Below are positions 21,347 to 23,533 of a DNA stretch of 23,533 nt, piece by piece; position 1 is the first letter of the stretch, and the number at the start of each line of letters is the position of its first letter. Source of the stretch: Halocafeteria seosinensis. Lineage: Eukaryota > Sar > Bigyra > Bicosoecida. The translations under genes and the position numbers were made by a program. The stretch covers positions 1-23,533 of the forward strand of contig LVLI01001245.1 in NCBI GenBank assembly GCA_001687465.1. Direction: 5' to 3'. The notes below the pieces were generated by a model that saw only the letters and a list, made by a program, of their open reading frames with translations, did not search any database and had not been told where the DNA came from.

Positions 21347-21562
21347 CCATGCCTGCTGTTTCTTACCTTGACTAAAATATACACCTTTGGAACATTCCAA
21401 GCCTTCGTCCTTGTGTATGTAGATACGTACCGTCATCTACTGTTTACCGCTACCCGCACCACCAGATGTTGATACAGCGTTAGGGCACAGGCTGCGTAAA
21501 TGATGAGTTTCTGACACGACAACATAGCAGAAGCCCGCAACATTATTTGTTTATTAAATTGA

Positions 21563-23533
21563 TTATTCATCCTGTATCAAAATATCAGGAGGTGCCGCCG
21601 TTCTAGCGGTATCTCCCGGGGTGATCCTGCCTGTAGATTGTCTCCTACTACTGATAGAGGGGAACATACTACCGCGAGTTCTGTTGAGCCGTTGTTCTTG
21701 TAACAACTGATGACGACGGTTCGTCACATATTTCGTCAAAGATGCTGTAAACGCGACGACTATAAAAGCTGCGGAAATTGCAAGTAGATCCACCAGGGAG
21801 ATGAGCGTAGAATTGGAAGCATCAACGGTACTAAACGTCTCAGGAAGAACCGCTCTCTGGAGATCTATGTCTGGCTCCTTTGACACGGTTTTGTTGACGT
21901 CAAGGAAAGACCCTAGATCTGATAAGCGTTGTTGAACTCCTAAGTACACTTCGCGTCGAATGCCCTTGTCTCTGAGCTTCTCTTCGATAGTCTCCAAGAG
22001 GTCTCTGACCTCAGTAACATCGGGGCTGCCATCGACCATGTTGACTGGCCTTCCGTCCAAAGTCCGTACGTCATCAGCGGTGGCGACGAATACTACTTCG
22101 ACACTTACATCAGTGACGCTAAGAAATCTCAATGCCCCTTGTAACGATCTCCTTCGAGAGGTAGCAGTTCGTATGGATGATACACGACAGCTGTCTTCAA
22201 TTTCCATCCCCAATGCGGAGCACCATAAACGACCAACGTCTTGCGAAAGAAGTTGAACCGCTTCAATTTCGGTAGAGAAGATTATATGCACGCTCACGAG
22301 AAAAGTTTCATCATCCGTGACAACATCTAATATCCTATCCGGAATCGGCTCAGGAGAGGGCGTTGGGGAAACTCGAACTCCTTTGGAAGTTGAAGGTGTC
22401 CTGGAAGAGGTTGGGGAGGAGGAGGAAGAAGGAGCAGAAGAGAGCGCCATGGGAGACGGGCTAATTCTTGACACAGACGAAGGAGAGGATGATACAATCC
22501 GCTTGGGGACAGTTTCACTTCCGGACGGAGAAGGGAAGGGACTTCCCGACAAACCACTATCGGACACAGCTACCAGCGCAGAGGGGCTGGGACTCAGAGT
22601 CAATGCCTCTGAGGCATTGGACACTGGAACACTTGTCGCACTGACTGTGGCAGTCGCATTGTGCCTCAAAACATCAACAGTACTGGTCGCGAAGGCGCTC
22701 ACATTGGTACTTGGCGAGACACTAGCATTGTTCAGTGGAGCTGCGCTGGTCGAAGACGTCACGTTAGCTAGACCAGCTTCGGTGCGGCTTGCGAAAGGAG
22801 TGCTAGACACATTTAAACGAGAAGGAAAGAACGAGCTAGACCCTGAAGGAGATATCGACACACCACTTGCGGAAACATTTGGAGACGAACTCCTGTCAAC
22901 ATTCACACTCGCAAACGAGCTTCCTGATGCCCCTGAGGGCGAGTTACTTGGACTCGCCAGGGTCACACTGACACTCGCCGACCCACTACTACTCCCACTT
23001 ATCGATGGCGAACCGGTACTCAAAATTGTTACGCTCGATGTCACACTCACACTACTGCTGCTGCTACTCGATGATACCAAGCTAGAGCTAGACGGGCTTG
23101 TTGTGATCGACAAACTTCCCGATGGACTTGTAGACGGACTCGCAGAAACACTCGGACTCGATGAAGAAGACATCGAAGGACTTGACGACACACTCAACCT
23201 GCTTGACGAGCCCATACTGACACTCGCCGATCCACTACTAGTCGAGCTTACTGATGACGAACCGGTACTCGAAATTGTCACGCTCGATGTCACACTCACA
23301 CTACTGCTGCTACTCGATGATACCGAGCTAGAGCTAGACGGGCTTATTGTCATCGACGAGCTTCCCGATTGACTTGTAGACGGACTCGCAGAAACACTCG
23401 GACTCGATGAAGAAGACATCGAAGGACTTGACGACACACTCATACTGCTTGACGGGCTCATACTGACACTCGCCGATCCACTACTACTCCCACTTATCGA
23501 TGGAGAACCGGTACTCGAAGTTGTCACGCTCGA
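21563..23533 (-). CDS. Ser-rich repeat surface protein with C-terminal membrane anchor, 5' partial
   Basis: Not recognised as a named family. The frame is open to the right edge, so the start and any signal peptide are missing; 656 residues are visible. In protein order: a Ser-dominated region with Thr, Pro, Val and Gly (motifs such as SSSPSVSASPSTS) covering about the first 400 residues and made of 82-83-residue tandem units; a Pro/Ser hinge (SPTPSPEPIPD); a folded domain of about 150-200 residues with two Cys (LWCSALGMEIEDSCRV) and strands such as FLVSVHIIFST and VSVEVVFVATA; one transmembrane helix (about 21725-21800, AISAAFIVVAFTASL); and a basic cytosolic tail ending DILIQDE. An AATAAA lies just 3' of the stop (21550-21555, minus). 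Its stop is 216 bp from that of the LRR gene. A wall-anchored or adhesin-like surface protein is inferred. Confidence 0.75.
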   Translation of the reverse strand, partial: SSVTTSSTGSPSISGSSSGSASVSMSPSSSMSVSSSPSMSSSSSPSVSASPSTSQSGSSSMTISPSSSSSVSSSSSSSVSVTSSVTISSTGSSSVSSTSSGSASVSMGSSSRLSVSSSPSMSSSSSPSVSASPSTSPSGSLSITTSPSSSSLVSSSSSSSSVSVTSSVTILSTGSPSISGSSSGSASVSVTLASPSNSPSGASGSSFASVNVDRSSSPNVSASGVSISPSGSSSFFPSRLNVSSTPFASRTEAGLANVTSSTSAAPLNNASVSPSTNVSAFATSTVDVLRHNATATVSATSVPVSNASEALTLSPSPSALVAVSDSGLSGSPFPSPSGSETVPKRIVSSSPSSVSRISPSPMALSSAPSSSSSPTSSRTPSTSKGVRVSPTPSPEPIPDRILDVVTDDETFLVSVHIIFSTEIEAVQLLSQDVGRLWCSALGMEIEDSCRVSSIRTATSRRRSLQGALRFLSVTDVSVEVVFVATADDVRTLDGRPVNMVDGSPDVTEVRDLLETIEEKLRDKGIRREVYLGVQQRLSDLGSFLDVNKTVSKEPDIDLQRAVLPETFSTVDASNSTLISLVDLLAISAAFIVVAFTASLTKYVTNRRHQLLQEQRLNRTRGSMFPSISSRRQSTGRITPGDTARTAAPPDILIQDE
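22971..23533. repeat. Coding minisatellite, 246-249 bp unit
   Basis: Direct tandem units start at 22971 (249 bp), 23220 (246 bp) and 23466 (cut by the window end). Identity is about 90% or better by eye. Units differ in length by one codon in a Ser run (CTGCTGCTGCTAC against CTGCTGCTAC on the plus strand). Unit lengths are multiples of three, so the frame is kept. Confidence 0.92.

Noticed and set aside
22317-23372. Plus-strand open frame of 351 codons opposite the Ser-rich gene
   Set aside because: It arises because the Ser and Thr codons used on the minus strand read as Leu, Asp, Glu and Thr codons on the plus strand. Composition is monotonous, there is no domain, and it ends within a repeat unit at a point difference between copies.

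Overview
The window is nuclear DNA from a compact eukaryotic genome. It carries canonical histones H3 and H4, spliceosomal GT-AG introns that are almost all 62 to 91 nt long, and single-copy eukaryotic genes for cofactor synthesis, protein N-acetylation, splicing and the cell cycle. Gene order is tight and alternates in strand: one pair of start codons is 24 bp apart and one pair of stop codons is 73 bp apart. Short introns, close packing and large Thr/Pro- and Ser-rich surface proteins would fit a unicellular alga or another microbial eukaryote. I cannot name the lineage from sequence alone. One undetermined base (4683) suggests a draft assembly.

Left part (1-3532): a divergent H3-H4 pair shares a 329-bp spacer. 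H4 is followed by a hairpin whose flanks resemble the metazoan histone mRNA 3' stem-loop. Next come an unrecognised two-exon protein on the minus strand and an 823-bp segment with no gene.

Middle part (3533-15226): this is a run of conserved housekeeping genes. A seven-exon CNX2/MOCS1A (molybdenum cofactor radical SAM GTP cyclase) on the minus strand lies head to head with NAA30 (NatC catalytic subunit) on the plus strand. NAA30 converges on a seven-exon DDX42-like DEAD-box helicase (minus). After that comes a complete APC1, the largest scaffold subunit of the anaphase-promoting complex, in three exons (minus).

Right part (15227-23533): a 1.9-kb spacer shows scattered open reading and splice-like signals but no gene I can define. 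It is followed by two surface proteins facing each other tail to tail. One is a 1257-residue type I membrane protein with a signal peptide, a Thr/Pro-rich stalk, a large leucine-rich-repeat domain, a second Thr/Pro-rich stalk and a transmembrane helix. The other, cut by the right edge, has a very long Ser-rich region built from 246-249 bp tandem repeats, a folded domain, a transmembrane helix and a short tail. They may form a cell-surface or adhesion locus, but this is inference.

The middle genes serve unrelated core functions and show no operon-like logic. All exon boundaries below were read by eye from splice consensus, reading-frame continuity and family sequence conservation. None was checked against transcripts.
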